The notes under the pieces are model-generated. The model ran no database searches. It was not told where the DNA came from and was given only the letters and a program-made list of their open reading frames with translations. The translations under genes and the position numbers were made by a program. 7,503 nucleotides of DNA from Acetobacteraceae bacterium (lineage in GTDB: Bacteria; Pseudomonadota; Alphaproteobacteria; Acetobacterales; Acetobacteraceae). Positions 6,261 through 7,503 of the stretch are shown here, in pieces (the stretch's first letter is position 1; each line of letters opens with the position of its first letter). The stretch is taken from positions 1 to 7,503 of the forward strand of contig CANJXD010000278.1 of NCBI GenBank assembly GCA_947478535.1, written 5' to 3'.

Positions 6261-7503
6261 GCGCGCCTGGCGCAACGCGGCGCTGACGCGCGGCAGGTCG
6301 TCACCCATCAGCCCTGCTTCCAGCGTCGCCACCGCATCGGGCGTGAGGCTGAGCGCGGCATTGGCGCGGAACTTCGCCAGCACCTCCGCGGCTTCCGGCG
6401 GGCGGGTCGCATTGCCATGGGCATCGGCGATCCGCAGATGGTGTCGCGTACCATCCGCCATCACGCAGGTCAGGGCGGCGCCGAACAGGCGCGGGAAGCC
6501 GGCATTCTCCATCACCACCCAGCGGACCCGCCCGGCCAGGGTGCGCACCGCCGCCGAGGCTGGTTGCTCGAAGGTCGCGAGATCGACCTTGCCCTCGACG
6601 AAGCGCGCCGCGACCGTGATCGGCAGGCTCCAACGGCCGGCATGGCCGGTGGGCACGGCAAGCTTCGCCTCCCAGGGCTCGCAGATCACGGCCTCCGCCC
6701 CAGGCGGCACCTCGCAGATCACCTCCGCGATCGCCTCCGCTTCCACGCCGTGCGCGGCGAGGATTCCGGCGGCCTCGATGAAGGGGTGCAGGTAGTGGCA
6801 GCAGGGGGAGAATTTAAAGGCCGTGTCCGGCATGTGCCAGCGGCGCCCGAGATCATCCCACTGCGCCGCGAAGCGCGCTGCTGCTTCGGGATCACGCGCG
6901 AAGACGGGAAACAGGCCGCGGCTGCCCTCGATGGCGGTCTCCGGCCCCGTCATCCCGGCCTGCGCGAGCCCCGCCGCGATCACCCCGCCATGCGCCGCCC
7001 AACCTGGATGCAGGGACTTCACGCTCGATCCGTTGGTCAGGAATTCGAAGACGCCGGAGCCCTGGCTCAAGGCGATGCCGAGGGCGGCGACCGCCTGGTC
7101 CTCATCCAGCCCACGCAAATCGGCGGCGATCAGCGCGGCGGCAAGCGTGCCGGCCACCGACGTCACCTGGAAGCCATGTCGCTGAAAGCCGCCGGGCGCC
7201 GCGAGGCCGATCCGCACGAGAAACTCGTAGCCGCGCGCATAGGCGCCGACCATGCGGGCGCTGTCCGCGCCAAGCTGTTCCGCCACCGCCAGCGCCGCCG
7301 CCATCGCCACCGCGCTGCCATGCACGATGGAGCCGGTATGCGTATCGTCATATTCGAGCGAGTGGACCAGCCCGCCATTCACCAGCGCGGCGGAAGCGGC
7401 ACTCGCGCCTCCGGGCCAGGCGAGCAGGCTCGCCACGCCGTCCTCCCGCAGCGCGGCGGCATAGTTGCGATAGGGCGCGCCGACGGCGCTGCCGGCCGCC
7501 GCC
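6249..7503 (-). CDS. MmgE/PrpD family protein (N-terminus cut by window edge)
   Basis: The MmgE/PrpD family includes 2-methylcitrate dehydratase, which acts in propionate breakdown without an iron-sulfur cluster, and cis-aconitate decarboxylase. Many members have no known substrate. The window shows 417 residues of an open frame that continues past base 7503. Family signatures are HSLEYDDTH (visible residues 47-55, against the usual FDDTH), IVHGSAVAMAAALAVAEQLG, HPGWAAHGGVIAAGLAQAGMTGP, and KFSPCCHYLHPFIEA (visible 230-244, usual form K..PCC...H). By comparison with the usual 450-460 residues, about 30-45 N-terminal residues are missing. A GTG at 7436 could serve as a start, but the upstream codons (APYRNYAAAL) read as coding, so the true start is outside. 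The gene converges on the Bug gene across a hairpin. Which acid it acts on cannot be told; propionate-pathway partners (prpB, prpC) are not visible. Confidence 0.93.
   Translation of the reverse strand, partial: AAAGSAVGAPYRNYAAALREDGVASLLAWPGGASAASAALVNGGLVHSLEYDDTHTGSIVHGSAVAMAAALAVAEQLGADSARMVGAYARGYEFLVRIGLAAPGGFQRHGFQVTSVAGTLAAALIAADLRGLDEDQAVAALGIALSQGSGVFEFLTNGSSVKSLHPGWAAHGGVIAAGLAQAGMTGPETAIEGSRGLFPVFARDPEAAARFAAQWDDLGRRWHMPDTAFKFSPCCHYLHPFIEAAGILAAHGVEAEAIAEVICEVPPGAEAVICEPWEAKLAVPTGHAGRWSLPITVAARFVEGKVDLATFEQPASAAVRTLAGRVRWVVMENAGFPRLFGAALTCVMADGTRHHLRIADAHGNATRPPEAAEVLAKFRANAALSLTPDAVATLEAGLMGDDLPRVSAALRQARRPG

Overview
The window is very GC-rich, with a strong G/C bias at third codon positions. 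Its gene order (ribonuclease D, lptC, lptA, lptB, rpoN) is the order known from alphaproteobacteria, especially Rhodospirillales. Together with a Bug-family binding protein and an MmgE/PrpD enzyme, it suggests an Acetobacteraceae-type organism (Roseomonas or a relative). The genus is an inference from style and gene content; no rRNA or other marker gene is present.

Left two thirds (1 to about 4684, minus strand): a compact block reading right to left. It holds a short ribonuclease D, then lptC, lptA and lptB, then rpoN (sigma-54), which runs off the left edge. lptC/lptA and lptA/lptB each overlap by 4 bases (ATGA), which suggests translational coupling. LptC (membrane-anchored periplasmic protein), LptA (periplasmic bridge) and LptB (cytoplasmic ATPase) belong to the LptB2FGC-A machine that carries lipopolysaccharide from the inner to the outer membrane; lptF, lptG and lptD are not in the window. 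LptA is unusual: it carries a Pro/Ala/Gly insert built partly on a 12-bp tandem repeat, plus a Gln/Pro-rich tail. Beyond the left edge, by analogy with other alphaproteobacteria, one would expect the end of rpoN followed by hpf/raiA and ptsN.

Middle (about 4685 to 5243): a non-coding stretch of roughly 560 bp between the divergent rnd-lpt-rpoN block and the plus-strand gene. It holds an inverted repeat, a short plus-strand stretch that reads like the N-terminal DNA-binding segment of a phage-type tyrosine recombinase (a probable remnant), and a good sigma-70-like promoter and ribosome binding site for the next gene.

Right third: a complete plus-strand gene for a Bug (tripartite tricarboxylate transporter, TTT) periplasmic binding protein. 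A perfect 9-bp hairpin follows it, and a convergent minus-strand MmgE/PrpD-family gene runs off the right edge. No transporter membrane subunits (TctA/TctB) are visible. I found no CRISPR array, tRNA, rRNA or intact mobile element. The most interesting non-routine signals are the recombinase remnant and the low-complexity expansion of LptA. I do not see a convincing new biological system here.
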